This document shows positions 1 to 8,171 of a stretch of DNA of 34,450 bases, one piece after another. The notes below the pieces were generated by a model that saw only the letters and a program-made list of their open reading frames with translations, ran no database searches and was not told the DNA's origin. Each line of letters opens with the position of its first letter. Position 1 is the stretch's first letter. The DNA is from Lutibacter sp. Lineage in GTDB: Bacteria; Bacteroidota; Bacteroidia; Flavobacteriales; Flavobacteriaceae. The position numbers and the translations under genes were made by a program. The DNA is taken from NCBI GenBank assembly GCA_027449025.1, contig DAIDMK010000031.1, forward strand, positions 1 to 34,450, written 5' to 3'.

Positions 1-73
1 ATCAAACTTCTTGGAATCTCAATGGTAATAATGCCTAACAGACTATTTACCAACTATTTTTCAGTATTATGCC
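1..73. other. left-edge segment, no gene resolved
   Basis: This stretch lies downstream of ribD. On the + strand, frames 2 and 3 each end at a stop within 40 bases, so the last few codons of a rightward gene could lie here, but too little is present to tell. On the - strand there is no ATG. An open reading frame starting inside this stretch and running into ribD on the opposite strand is best treated as a shadow of ribD. Confidence 0.4.
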
Positions 74-1123
74 TTAATAATTCACATAAATTTTTATGGT
101 GTCATCTGAAATTTTCCGAATTTCATTTGGCACTTTTTTTAAATCGGGTGCTGACAAACCGTTTTCAAATATTGTATTTCCGACAAAAACGCAGGCTTCA
201 TCCCATAGATTTTCAGCTATAAAAGTTTGCAGGGTTTTTGCGCCGCCTTCAACAATGAGCGATTGTATTTCAAGATTGTATAAAGCATCACAAATTTGTT
301 TTGGAAGATTTTTGCTAAAATCTATTTGTTCGAAAAGCGTGTTTTCATTTGGACTTTTATCTGGAACCTTTTCTGTAAAAACAATTGTTTTTACGCTTCC
401 GTCAAATAATTTATAATGGACAGGAACTTTTAAGGATTTGTCCAACACTATTCGAACCGGATCCAATCCCAGCCAATTTCTGGCATTTAATTTCGGGTTG
501 TCATTTAAAGCGGTATTGGTTCCCACCAAAATTGCCTGTTCTTCGGCTCGCATTTTATGAACCAGTTGCTGTGAATAAACATTCGATATCCAGTTTGGGG
601 AATTTTCTGAATTTTTATCGCGCAATTTATCAATAAATCCGTCTTGTGTTTCAGCCCATTTCAGTATAATAAATGGTCTTTTTTTGTTATGATAAGTAAA
701 AAATCGTTTATTCAAATTTAAACATTCATGCTCCAAAACCCCCACAATCACCTCACAGCCATTATTTTGTAAATGCAAAATCCCTTTTCCACTTACCTTA
801 CTGTTAGTATCTATACTGCCAATGACCACTTTTTTGATGCGGTTTTCAACAATTAAATTTGCGCAGGGCGGTGTTTTTCCATAATGCGAACATGGCTCTA
901 AATTTACATAAATAGTAGCTTGTTTTAATAACGATTTGTCTTTAACCGAATTAATGGCGTTTACTTCTGCATGCGGTTCACCAGCTTTTTGATGCCAACC
1001 CTCGCCTATTATTTTATCGTTTAAAACAATGACGCTGCCAACCAGCGGATTGGGATAGGTAGTGCCCAAGCCATTTTTCGCCAATTCGATGCAGCGATTT
1101 ATATATTTTTCGTGTATATTCAC
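74..1123 (-). CDS. ribD: bifunctional riboflavin biosynthesis protein RibD (deaminase/reductase)
   Basis: RibD carries out two consecutive cytosolic steps of riboflavin synthesis: deamination of the pyrimidine made by RibA, then reduction of the ribosyl side chain. The N-terminal cytidine-deaminase-type domain shows the zinc motif HAEVNAI (H51, E53) and PCSHYGKTPPC (C78, C87). The C-terminal reductase domain, from about residue 145, shows AILVGTNTALNDNP and VEGGAKTLQTFI. The length, 349 aa, is normal. The frame is open further to a TTG at 1141, but I start at the GTG at 1121-1123: the protein then begins VNIHEKYINRC, as in relatives, and the TTG lies upstream of a perfect -7 promoter box. It diverges from the GNAT gene across 22 bp. 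Confidence 0.95.
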   Translation of the reverse strand: MNIHEKYINRCIELAKNGLGTTYPNPLVGSVIVLNDKIIGEGWHQKAGEPHAEVNAINSVKDKSLLKQATIYVNLEPCSHYGKTPPCANLIVENRIKKVVIGSIDTNSKVSGKGILHLQNNGCEVIVGVLEHECLNLNKRFFTYHNKKRPFIILKWAETQDGFIDKLRDKNSENSPNWISNVYSQQLVHKMRAEEQAILVGTNTALNDNPKLNARNWLGLDPVRIVLDKSLKVPVHYKLFDGSVKTIVFTEKVPDKSPNENTLFEQIDFSKNLPKQICDALYNLEIQSLIVEGGAKTLQTFIAENLWDEACVFVGNTIFENGLSAPDLKKVPNEIRKISDDTIKIYVNY

Positions 1124-1127
1124 CCCA

Positions 1128-1135
1128 CAAAAATA
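1128..1135 (-). promoter_or_regulatory. ribD promoter -7 box (TATTTTTG)
   Basis: On the - strand this reads TATTTTTG, a perfect match to the Bacteroidota -7 consensus TAnnTTTG. A TTG at 1157-1159 (- strand), 21 bp upstream, fits the -33 element and lies inside the opposite GNAT gene. Only 4 nt separate the box from the GTG start of ribD, so the mRNA is probably leaderless. Confidence 0.65.
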
Positions 1136-1145
1136 ACACAATAAA

Positions 1146-1637
1146 ATGACTCATAACAACTTTAAAATAAGAGAAATTCAACTTAAAGACAATCCGAAAA
1201 TAGCCAAAGTAATTCGTGAAATTTTGATTGAATTTGGGGTTCCAAAAGTTGGAACTGCGTATGCCGATAAAATTTTGGATACTTTATTTGAAGCTTATGA
1301 CACCGAAAAGGCCATTTATTATGTTATTGAAAAAGAAGGTGAAATTTTTGGCGGTGCAGGTATCAAACAGCTTGACAATTATGAAGGAAATATTTGTGAG
1401 TTGCAAAAAATGTACTTTTTGCCCAAATCGAGAGGCATTGGTTTGGGAAGTAAAATGATGGAAACTTGTTTAAGAAAAGCAAAGGAGTTCGGTTTTGAAC
1501 AGTGTTATTTGGAAACCTTGCCTTATATGGAAGATGCCAGAAAATTATACCGGAAAGTTGGTTTTGTGGATTTGGATGCCCCGATGGGCGATACCGGACA
1601 TTATTCCTGTAATTTATGGATGCTTAAAGATTTATAA
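1146..1637 (+). CDS. GNAT family N-acetyltransferase
   Basis: This is a 163-aa single-domain GNAT acyltransferase, expected to use acetyl-CoA; the acceptor is unknown. The acetyl-CoA loop is seen as ELQKMYFLPKSRGIGLGSKM near residues 84-103, with the RGIGLG pyrophosphate-binding turn, followed by a typical C-terminal strand-helix (EFGFEQCYLET, DARKLYRKVGF). Its stop overlaps the prmC start in a TAATG, so the two genes are almost certainly cotranscribed. Because it diverges from ribD across 22 bp, its own promoter must lie inside ribD. A RimI-like protein-modifying role is possible from the pairing with prmC but is only inference. Confidence 0.85.
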   Translation: MTHNNFKIREIQLKDNPKIAKVIREILIEFGVPKVGTAYADKILDTLFEAYDTEKAIYYVIEKEGEIFGGAGIKQLDNYEGNICELQKMYFLPKSRGIGLGSKMMETCLRKAKEFGFEQCYLETLPYMEDARKLYRKVGFVDLDAPMGDTGHYSCNLWMLKDL

Positions 1638-2482
1638 TGCTGATTCAAGCGTTTAAAAAATATTTTTTTTCAGAACTTTCCATTTTGTATCCGGAAACGG
1701 AAATTCAGTCCTTTTTTACGATATTGGTTGAATTTAAATTGCATTTATCACGGATTCAATTGGCGTTGGAACACAATTTTGAACTTGACAATGACGATCT
1801 GGATTTTCTGAAAAATGCACTGTCTAAATTAAAAAATCAAATTCCCATTCAATATATTGTTGGGGAAACCACCTTTTACGGACTTCTATTTAAAGTCGAT
1901 AAAAACGTATTGATTCCCCGACCTGAAACGGAAGAATTGGTGGAATGGATTGTTCAAAATCACAAAAAAGACGAATTTATTAAAATTTTGGATGTAGGAA
2001 CCGGAAGTGGCTGTATTGCCATTTCATTGGCTAAAAATTTGCCAAATGCTGAAGTTTCTACCATTGATATTTCTGCGGAAGCGCTAAATGTTGCCAAAAA
2101 CAATGCGAATTTTAACAAGGTAAAAGTGAATTTTATAAATACCGACATTCTAACTTTAGAAAAATTAGAAAATGATTTTGATATTATTGTGAGCAATCCG
2201 CCTTATGTTCGTGAATTGGAAAAAGCGCAAATGCAACAAAACGTATTGTGTAACGAACCACCTATTGCCTTATTTGTGGAAAATGAAAATCCGCTCTTAT
2301 TTTACGATAAAATTGCAGAACTGGCCAAAAGGCATCTGACCAAAAATGGTGTTTTGTATTTTGAAATCAATCAGTATTTAGGCCTAGAAACCGTCGAATT
2401 GCTAAAATCGAAAGGATTTAAGCATATTGAGCTTAAAAAAGATATTTATGGCCTTGACAGAATGGTGAAATGCTTTTTATAG
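1637..2482 (+). CDS. prmC: peptide chain release factor N5-glutamine methyltransferase PrmC
   Basis: PrmC methylates the glutamine of the GGQ motif of release factors RF1/RF2 using S-adenosylmethionine, tuning translation termination. The 281-aa protein has an N-terminal helical domain (1-90), the linker PIQYIVGETTFYGL, the SAM-binding loop DVGTGSG (119-125) and the substrate-binding NPPY motif (187-190), which is diagnostic for glutamine/adenine N-methyltransferases. LIPRPETEELVEW is the family signature just before the SAM domain. Length and motif order are those of full-length PrmC. The start ATG overlaps the GNAT stop by 1 nt. No terminator follows; the next 365 bp hold repeats. Confidence 0.95.
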   Translation: MLIQAFKKYFFSELSILYPETEIQSFFTILVEFKLHLSRIQLALEHNFELDNDDLDFLKNALSKLKNQIPIQYIVGETTFYGLLFKVDKNVLIPRPETEELVEWIVQNHKKDEFIKILDVGTGSGCIAISLAKNLPNAEVSTIDISAEALNVAKNNANFNKVKVNFINTDILTLEKLENDFDIIVSNPPYVRELEKAQMQQNVLCNEPPIALFVENENPLLFYDKIAELAKRHLTKNGVLYFEINQYLGLETVELLKSKGFKHIELKKDIYGLDRMVKCFL

Positions 2483-2565
2483 TTGTGAGTCTTTAGTTGT
2501 AAGTTTTATGTTATGGATTGTTAAGATTATAATAGGTTTGCCAAAGTAGATTTGGGAAAACTGAA

Positions 2566-2604
2566 CCGCAAGGAACGCAAAGAAATAATTACAAAGTGCG
2601 CAAA
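2566..2604. repeat. degenerate CGCAAAG tandem units
   Basis: The segment contains CGCAAGG, CGCAAAG, CAAAG and GCGCAAA in close succession at irregular spacing. From memory, short runs of CGCAAAG units occur between genes in many Flavobacteriaceae; I could not check this. Function unknown. Confidence 0.4.
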
Positions 2605-2681
2605 TAAAAAAATAATTTATTGTATTTAGGATTGTCAATCATAAATTATTAATTTTTAATTATTCATTATTCATTCAATTT

Positions 2682-2781
2682 GCGTTAGTGATTGCAGTGA
2701 AAATCCTTTTTTGAGGTTTTTCTCCGAAAAAAAGATTGAAACGGAAAGCACGACCCCCCGCCAGTTGGCGGGGGGAAACGC
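2682..2781. repeat. structured intergenic repeat (REP-like), two hairpins closed by GCGTT/AACGC
   Basis: The ends GCGTT (2682-2686) and AACGC (2777-2781) are complementary and enclose two hairpins. The first pairs AATCCTTTTTTGAG (2702-2715) with the segment starting CTC at 2722 and ending GATT at 2737, with few mismatches. The second is a perfect 9-bp stem, CCCCCCGCC (2754-2762) with GGCGGGGGG (2767-2775), around an AGTT loop. The phrase GATTG-A--G-AAA also occurs twice (near 2690 and 2734). It looks like a mobile, REP-type element rather than a terminator: there is no T-run after the GC stem. Confidence 0.6.
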
Positions 2782-2835
2782 CCACCAAAAATACGGGCAG
2801 GCCCAAAATATTATTTTTAATTAATAATTGTTAAT

Positions 2836-2843
2836 TATCTTTG
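2836..2843 (+). promoter_or_regulatory. trmD promoter -7 box (TATCTTTG)
   Basis: A perfect TAnnTTTG match ends 4 nt before the trmD ATG at 2848. No good -33 TTG is visible. The spacing implies a leaderless trmD transcript. Confidence 0.6.
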
Positions 2844-2847
2844 CCAA

Positions 2848-3525
2848 ATGCGAATAGATATTATTACCGTTTCACCTGAACTGATTAAAAGTCCGTTTGA
2901 ATATTCCATTATTAAACGTGCCATCGACAAAAATTTGGTGGAAATTCACTTTCATGATTTAAGAAAATACGCTTTAAATGACTACGGAAAAATTGACGAT
3001 TACCAATTTGGCGGCGGCGCAGGGATGGTTTTAATGATTGAACCTATTGACAAATGCATTTCGAAACTAAAGGCGCAACGAAACTATGATGAAATTATTT
3101 ATCTCACGCCCGATGCGCCAACTTTAAATCAACAAATGGCAAATACGCTTTCTTTGACCGAAAACATATTGATTCTTTGCGGGCATTATAAAGGCGTGGA
3201 TCAACGTGTTCGTGAATTGTTAATCACCAAAGAAATTTCTATAGGAGATTACGTTTTGAGCGGTGGAGAATTGGGCGCGGCAGTTTTATGCGATGCCATT
3301 ATTAGACTGATACCGGGAGTTTTGGGCGACGAATCTTCGGCATTAACTGATTCTTTTCAGGACAACCTACTTTCACCTCCAGTTTACACAAGACCTGCGG
3401 AATATAAAGGGCTTGAAGTGCCTAAAATTCTATTATCGGGCAATTTTCCAAAGATTGACGAATGGCGAAATGAGCAAGCGCTTGAAAGAACAAAAAAAAT
3501 AAGACCAGATTTGTTGGAAGACTGA
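2848..3525 (+). CDS. trmD: tRNA (guanosine(37)-N1)-methyltransferase TrmD
   Basis: TrmD methylates G37 next to the anticodon of a subset of tRNAs with SAM, preventing +1 frameshifting; it is an essential cytosolic SPOUT-class dimer. The 225-aa protein shows the family landmarks in order: [12 protein letters not shown] at the N terminus, [11 protein letters not shown] (50-60), [12 protein letters not shown] (110-121) and the knotted SAM site [12 protein letters not shown] (135-146), then [11 protein letters not shown] (160-170) with the expected catalytic aspartate D168. The start is fixed by the family's N-terminal sequence, although no ribosome binding site precedes it. It precedes rplS, as trmD does in many bacteria, but rplS has its own promoter box. 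Confidence 0.97.
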   Translation: MRIDIITVSPELIKSPFEYSIIKRAIDKNLVEIHFHDLRKYALNDYGKIDDYQFGGGAGMVLMIEPIDKCISKLKAQRNYDEIIYLTPDAPTLNQQMANTLSLTENILILCGHYKGVDQRVRELLITKEISIGDYVLSGGELGAAVLCDAIIRLIPGVLGDESSALTDSFQDNLLSPPVYTRPAEYKGLEVPKILLSGNFPKIDEWRNEQALERTKKIRPDLLED

Positions 3526-3535
3526 TCTTTTTTAT

Positions 3536-3543
3536 TAAATTTG
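3536..3543 (+). promoter_or_regulatory. rplS promoter -7 box (TAAATTTG)
   Basis: A perfect TAnnTTTG match. A TTG at 3514-3516 lies 19 bp upstream (a TTTG at 3510-3513 is 22 bp upstream), a good -33/-7 spacing. The -33 part falls inside the end of trmD. The expected transcript start near 3549 leaves a leader of about 65 nt before rplS. Confidence 0.7.
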
Positions 3544-3545
3544 CA

Positions 3546-3613
3546 CACTCAAAATCAACCTCTGACGAAAATCGTGAATGTTGGTCATTGAAAAACCCAT
3601 TAAAAATTTAACA
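3546..3613 (+). ncRNA. candidate 5' leader of rplS (possible autoregulatory L19 leader)
   Basis: About 65 nt lie between the promoter box and the chosen rplS start. A TGAC (3562-3565) / GTCA helix can close a small stem, with ACG/CGT as an alternative inner pairing. A ribosomal-protein leader motif for L19 has been proposed in Flavobacteria; I recall this but cannot match the consensus here. The leader is inferred mainly from position. Confidence 0.3.
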
Positions 3614-3964
3614 ATGGAAGATTTATTAAAATTTGTACAAGACAAATTTGTTACTGTAAATGAGTTACCAGAATTTCAGGCAGGAGATACCATCACTGTA
3701 TATTATGAAATTAGAGAGGGTGAAAAAAAACGTACTCAGCATTTTAGAGGTACTGTAATTCAACGCAGAGGCGCAGGTGCTTCTGAAACATTTACCATCA
3801 GAAAAATGTCGGGAACAGTTGGTGTAGAGCGTATTTTTCCAGTAAACTTACCAGCAATTGAAAAAATTGAAGTTAACAAACGAGGTAGCGTACGTAGAGC
3901 ACGTATATTCTACTTTAGAGGTTTAACAGGTAAGAAAGCAAGAATTAAAGAAAAAAGACATTAG
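3614..3964 (+). CDS. rplS: 50S ribosomal protein L19
   Basis: L19 sits at the 30S-50S interface of the ribosome. The 116-aa protein from the ATG at 3614 begins MEDLLKFVQDKF and contains the family signature VGVERIFPVNLPAIEKIEV and the basic C terminus GLTGKKARIKEKRH. The frame is open 12 codons further to an ATG at 3578, but L19 proteins start at the downstream Met and are about 115 residues long, so the upstream Met is rejected. The gene is followed by a strong intrinsic terminator and is preceded by its own promoter box. Confidence 0.96.
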   Translation: MEDLLKFVQDKFVTVNELPEFQAGDTITVYYEIREGEKKRTQHFRGTVIQRRGAGASETFTIRKMSGTVGVERIFPVNLPAIEKIEVNKRGSVRRARIFYFRGLTGKKARIKEKRH

Positions 3965-3988
3965 CAGTCCGCTTTGCTTAAAAAATAT

Positions 3989-4023
3989 AAACCCGTTTTG
4001 AAGTTCAAAACGGGTTTTTTGTT
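3989..4023 (+). terminator. rho-independent terminator of trmD-rplS
   Basis: A perfect 12-bp stem, AAACCCGTTTTG (3989-4000) with CAAAACGGGTTT (4006-4017), loop AAGTT, runs into a T tract (TTTTTTGTT). It lies 25 nt after the rplS stop. Confidence 0.9.
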
Positions 4024-4058
4024 ATTAACATTTGTTAATAAGTTAGGTTCATATCATG

Positions 4059-4084
4059 TTGAAAACAAAAGCATTATAAATTTG
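4059..4084 (+). promoter_or_regulatory. candidate promoter of an orphan transcription unit
   Basis: TAAATTTG at 4077-4084 matches TAnnTTTG exactly; a TTG at 4059-4061 lies 15 bp upstream, slightly short for a -33 element. It follows the rplS terminator and precedes a region without ORFs that ends in another terminator. Confidence 0.4.
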
Positions 4085-4197
4085 GCATATTGGAATTTAG
4101 GTTCTATTTTTACGAAAGGAATTAGCATAAGTGCTTAACATAAACCTTAGAATGAGAATTTTAAAGTTGAACGAAAAAACCTTAATGTAAAGTTCCT

Positions 4198-4213
4198 TAT
4201 GTTCTTGAACATA
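4198..4213. repeat. inverted repeat TATGTTC-TT-GAACATA
   Basis: Two perfect 7-bp arms with a TT spacer. It could be a regulator-binding site or an RNA hairpin; nothing decides between them. Confidence 0.35.
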
Positions 4214-4504
4214 GTTTTTAAAACCACACTGTAATAAGTAATGTGCCCAAGTATTTAGCATGAATAAATGGAACATGGTTTTAAAAGCACATTTTAAAAC
4301 AGCATTTTAAATCAAGTAGTTTTTAGGAATTACGACAAAGTTTTAGAGACTGTTTTAAAAGAAACGTCTAATTTAATAAGAACTTGATTCGTAAGAAAAA
4401 GGGGTACAGTAAAAAAAATTTAAGTGTAGGTTGCTCTTTAAGGAGAATAACAAAACATCTAAAAAATTTAACTGAGACTTATTAAAAAAAATGTTTCAGC
4501 AAAT

Positions 4505-4546
4505 AGCCATAATAGTGAGAAATCGATATTATGGCTTTTGTTTTTT
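4505..4546 (+). terminator. orphan rho-independent terminator
   Basis: A perfect 10-bp stem, AGCCATAATA (4505-4514) with TATTATGGCT (4527-4536), is followed by TTTTGTTTTTT. The T tract is on the + strand only. No protein gene lies between it and the rplS terminator about 480 bp upstream, so it must end a non-coding transcript or be a relic. Confidence 0.75.
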
Positions 4547-4649
4547 CCTTTGCAATTTCTGTAAAATTTCAATTCTTTTTTTAGATTAAACACAAAATTA
4601 CCCCGTTATTTATAACGTTTTCGAGGGCGATTTTTTCTCTAATATTCAC

Positions 4650-4657
4650 TATATTTG
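4650..4657 (+). promoter_or_regulatory. icd promoter -7 box (TATATTTG)
   Basis: A perfect TAnnTTTG match 81 nt before the icd ATG. An inverted repeat, CGTTAT-TT-ATAACG (4604-4617), lies about 35 bp upstream and could be an operator. No clear -33 TTG is visible. Confidence 0.55.
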
Positions 4658-4687
4658 CACAACGTAAAACGAAATTAATTTACCCGG

Positions 4688-6967
<2,280 letters not shown>

Positions 6968-7026
6968 ATAAATGTAGCTTAAAAAGCTTATTAATTTAAG
7001 GTTTGAATAGTTTTAATAATTTGAAT

Positions 7027-7060
7027 AAAAAAGCAAGAATTTTAGTTCTTGCTTTTTTTT
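7027..7060 (+). terminator. rho-independent terminator of icd
   Basis: AAAAAAGCAAGAA (7027-7039) pairs with TTCTTGCTTTTTT (7046-7058) around TTTTAG, ending in a long T run. It lies 60 nt after the icd stop. Confidence 0.88.
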
Positions 7061-7120
7061 GTTTTAATAGTACCTTTTGAAATAAATTGACGCGAAAAAT
7101 CAAAACCAATCAAAAATTAG

Positions 7121-7128
7121 TATTTTTG
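7121..7128 (+). promoter_or_regulatory. murQ promoter -7 box (TATTTTTG)
   Basis: A perfect TAnnTTTG match ending 4 nt before the murQ ATG (7133). The spacing suggests a leaderless transcript for the murQ-DUF6095-ATP-grasp set. Confidence 0.6.
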
Positions 7129-7132
7129 AAAA

Positions 7133-7954
7133 ATGGATTTTACAAAAACAACTGAGCAAGCCTCCAATTACAATCATTTGGAAAAAATGAATGTTGCGGA
7201 ATTATTAACCCACATCAATTCCGAGGATAAAATTGTTCCTTTTGCCGTTGAAAAAGTGATTCCAGCTATCGAAAAATTGGTGTTGGCAATTGTACGAAAA
7301 ATGAAAAAAGGTGGCAGGTTATTTTATGTAGGTTCAGGAACAAGTGGAAGACTTGGAATATTAGATGCTTCTGAATGTCCACCCACTTTTGGCGTTTCTC
7401 ATAATCTTATCGTTGGCATTATTGCAGGGGGTGACACAGCCATCAGAAACGCTGTTGAATTTGCTGAAGATTCCACTACGCAATGTTGGGAAGATTTAAA
7501 AATCCATCACATAAACAGCAATGATGTAGTTATTGGAATTGCTGCTTCCGGTACAACGCCCTATGTGGTAAACGGCATCAAAAAATGCAATGAAAATGGT
7601 ATCTTAACCGGATGTATTACGTGTAATGTTGGAAGTCCACTCGCCAAAATCACAAAAATCCCCATCGAAGTTTTGGTGGGACCTGAATTTGTTACTGGAA
7701 GTTCAAGAATGAAAGCAGGAACAGGACAAAAACTTATTTTAAATATGATTTCAACCAGCGTAATGATTCAGCTTGGAAAAATTAAAGACAATAAAATGGT
7801 TGATATGCAATTGACAAATGATAAATTGGTGATTCGGGGAACAAAAATGTTGACGGAGGAATTGAATATTTCAGAAGAAAAAGCAATTGAACTGTTGTTA
7901 AAACACAAAAACGTTAGAACTGCCATCTTAAATTATACAAATGGATACAGATAG
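7133..7954 (+). CDS. murQ: N-acetylmuramic acid 6-phosphate etherase MurQ
   Basis: MurQ removes the D-lactyl group of MurNAc-6-phosphate to give GlcNAc-6-phosphate, the step that lets cell-wall muramic acid re-enter amino-sugar metabolism. The 273-aa protein is a SIS-fold enzyme: the sugar-phosphate loop VGSGTSGRLGILDASECPPTFGV carries E81, and AVEFAEDS carries E112; these match in spacing the two catalytic glutamates of E. coli MurQ. GSSRMKAGTGQK is the second signature. It is slightly shorter than the E. coli enzyme, as usual in Flavobacteriia. It overlaps the next gene by 14 nt. No MurNAc kinase or PTS gene is nearby, so the source of the phosphate is not shown. Confidence 0.95.
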   Translation: MDFTKTTEQASNYNHLEKMNVAELLTHINSEDKIVPFAVEKVIPAIEKLVLAIVRKMKKGGRLFYVGSGTSGRLGILDASECPPTFGVSHNLIVGIIAGGDTAIRNAVEFAEDSTTQCWEDLKIHHINSNDVVIGIAASGTTPYVVNGIKKCNENGILTGCITCNVGSPLAKITKIPIEVLVGPEFVTGSSRMKAGTGQKLILNMISTSVMIQLGKIKDNKMVDMQLTNDKLVIRGTKMLTEELNISEEKAIELLLKHKNVRTAILNYTNGYR

Positions 7955-8171
7955 AAAAGAATTTATAAGAGGTTTAAAATATGAATTGATCACTTTACCC
8001 CTTCTAATCGCGGCTCCAGTTTTAATCACCATTGGATTTAAAGCCATCAAGCAGCAAAACAATTATATTTGGCTCGTTGCTGGAATTATATTGGCCATAA
8101 TAGCAATTATTTTAGGGGTTTTAGGCATTAAAATAATTCTAAATGCATTATTCAACACCAAAAAATGTTGA
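7941..8171 (+). CDS. small membrane protein, DUF6095 family
   Basis: This is a 76-aa protein with two hydrophobic segments, about residues 17-33 (LITLPLLIAAPVLITIGF) and 43-68 (IWLVAGIILAIIAIILGVLG), joined by a short polar loop. The pattern, length and position directly after murQ fit the DUF6095 family of Flavobacteriia; function unknown. Its start lies inside murQ (14-nt overlap) and its stop overlaps the ATP-grasp gene by 7 nt (ATGTTGA), so it is translationally coupled to both. A role linked to cell-wall recycling or to the ligase is inference from context only. Confidence 0.8.
   Translation: MDTDRKEFIRGLKYELITLPLLIAAPVLITIGFKAIKQQNNYIWLVAGIILAIIAIILGVLGIKIILNALFNTKKC

Larger units (their letters stand above)
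2483..2847. other. 365-bp gap made of dispersed-type repeats plus the trmD promoter
   Basis: No coding potential is evident. The segment holds a run of degenerate CGCAAAG-like units (2566-2604), AT-rich filler, a roughly 100-bp structured element bounded by GCGTT/AACGC (2682-2781) and the trmD promoter box. The GC-rich patch stands out sharply against the AT-rich surroundings. Confidence 0.6.
4090..4546 (+). ncRNA. candidate non-coding RNA, about 450 nt
   Basis: This region has no credible protein gene in either direction. It is bracketed by a -7-like box (4077-4084) and a strong intrinsic terminator (4505-4546) on the same strand. Inside it are a small hairpin around 4125-4140 (TTAGCA/TGCTTAA), the inverted repeat TATGTTC-TT-GAACATA (4198-4213) and several TTTTAAA-containing repeats at 4270-4310. 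I looked for hallmarks of RNase P RNA, tmRNA and SRP RNA and did not see them. An unrecognised regulatory RNA or 6S-like RNA is possible; a decayed sequence is the alternative. Confidence 0.4.

Noticed and set aside
22-222. 66-aa + strand ORF at the left edge
   Set aside because: It runs antisense to the conserved end of ribD, has no family features and no promoter, and its composition is that of a shadow frame.
1124-1141. Six-codon N-terminal extension of ribD from a TTG
   Set aside because: The extension overlaps a perfect -7 promoter box and is absent from the usual RibD N terminus; the GTG at 1121-1123 fits.
2754-2775. GC hairpin as the prmC terminator
   Set aside because: The stem is followed by AAACGCCC with no T run, and it is part of a larger repeat lying about 270 bp after the prmC stop.
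3578-3613. 12-residue extension of L19 from an upstream ATG
   Set aside because: L19 is normally about 115 aa beginning at the downstream Met; the extension is non-conserved and lies in the leader.
4270-4400. Repeated GTTTTAAAA-like words as a possible degenerate CRISPR
   Set aside because: The words are short, irregularly spaced and AT-rich; there are no constant spacers and no cas genes.
4090-4546. RNase P RNA, tmRNA or SRP RNA in the rplS-icd gap
   Set aside because: I looked for the conserved GAGGAAAGTCC-type, tmRNA-end and SRP tetraloop signatures and did not find them.
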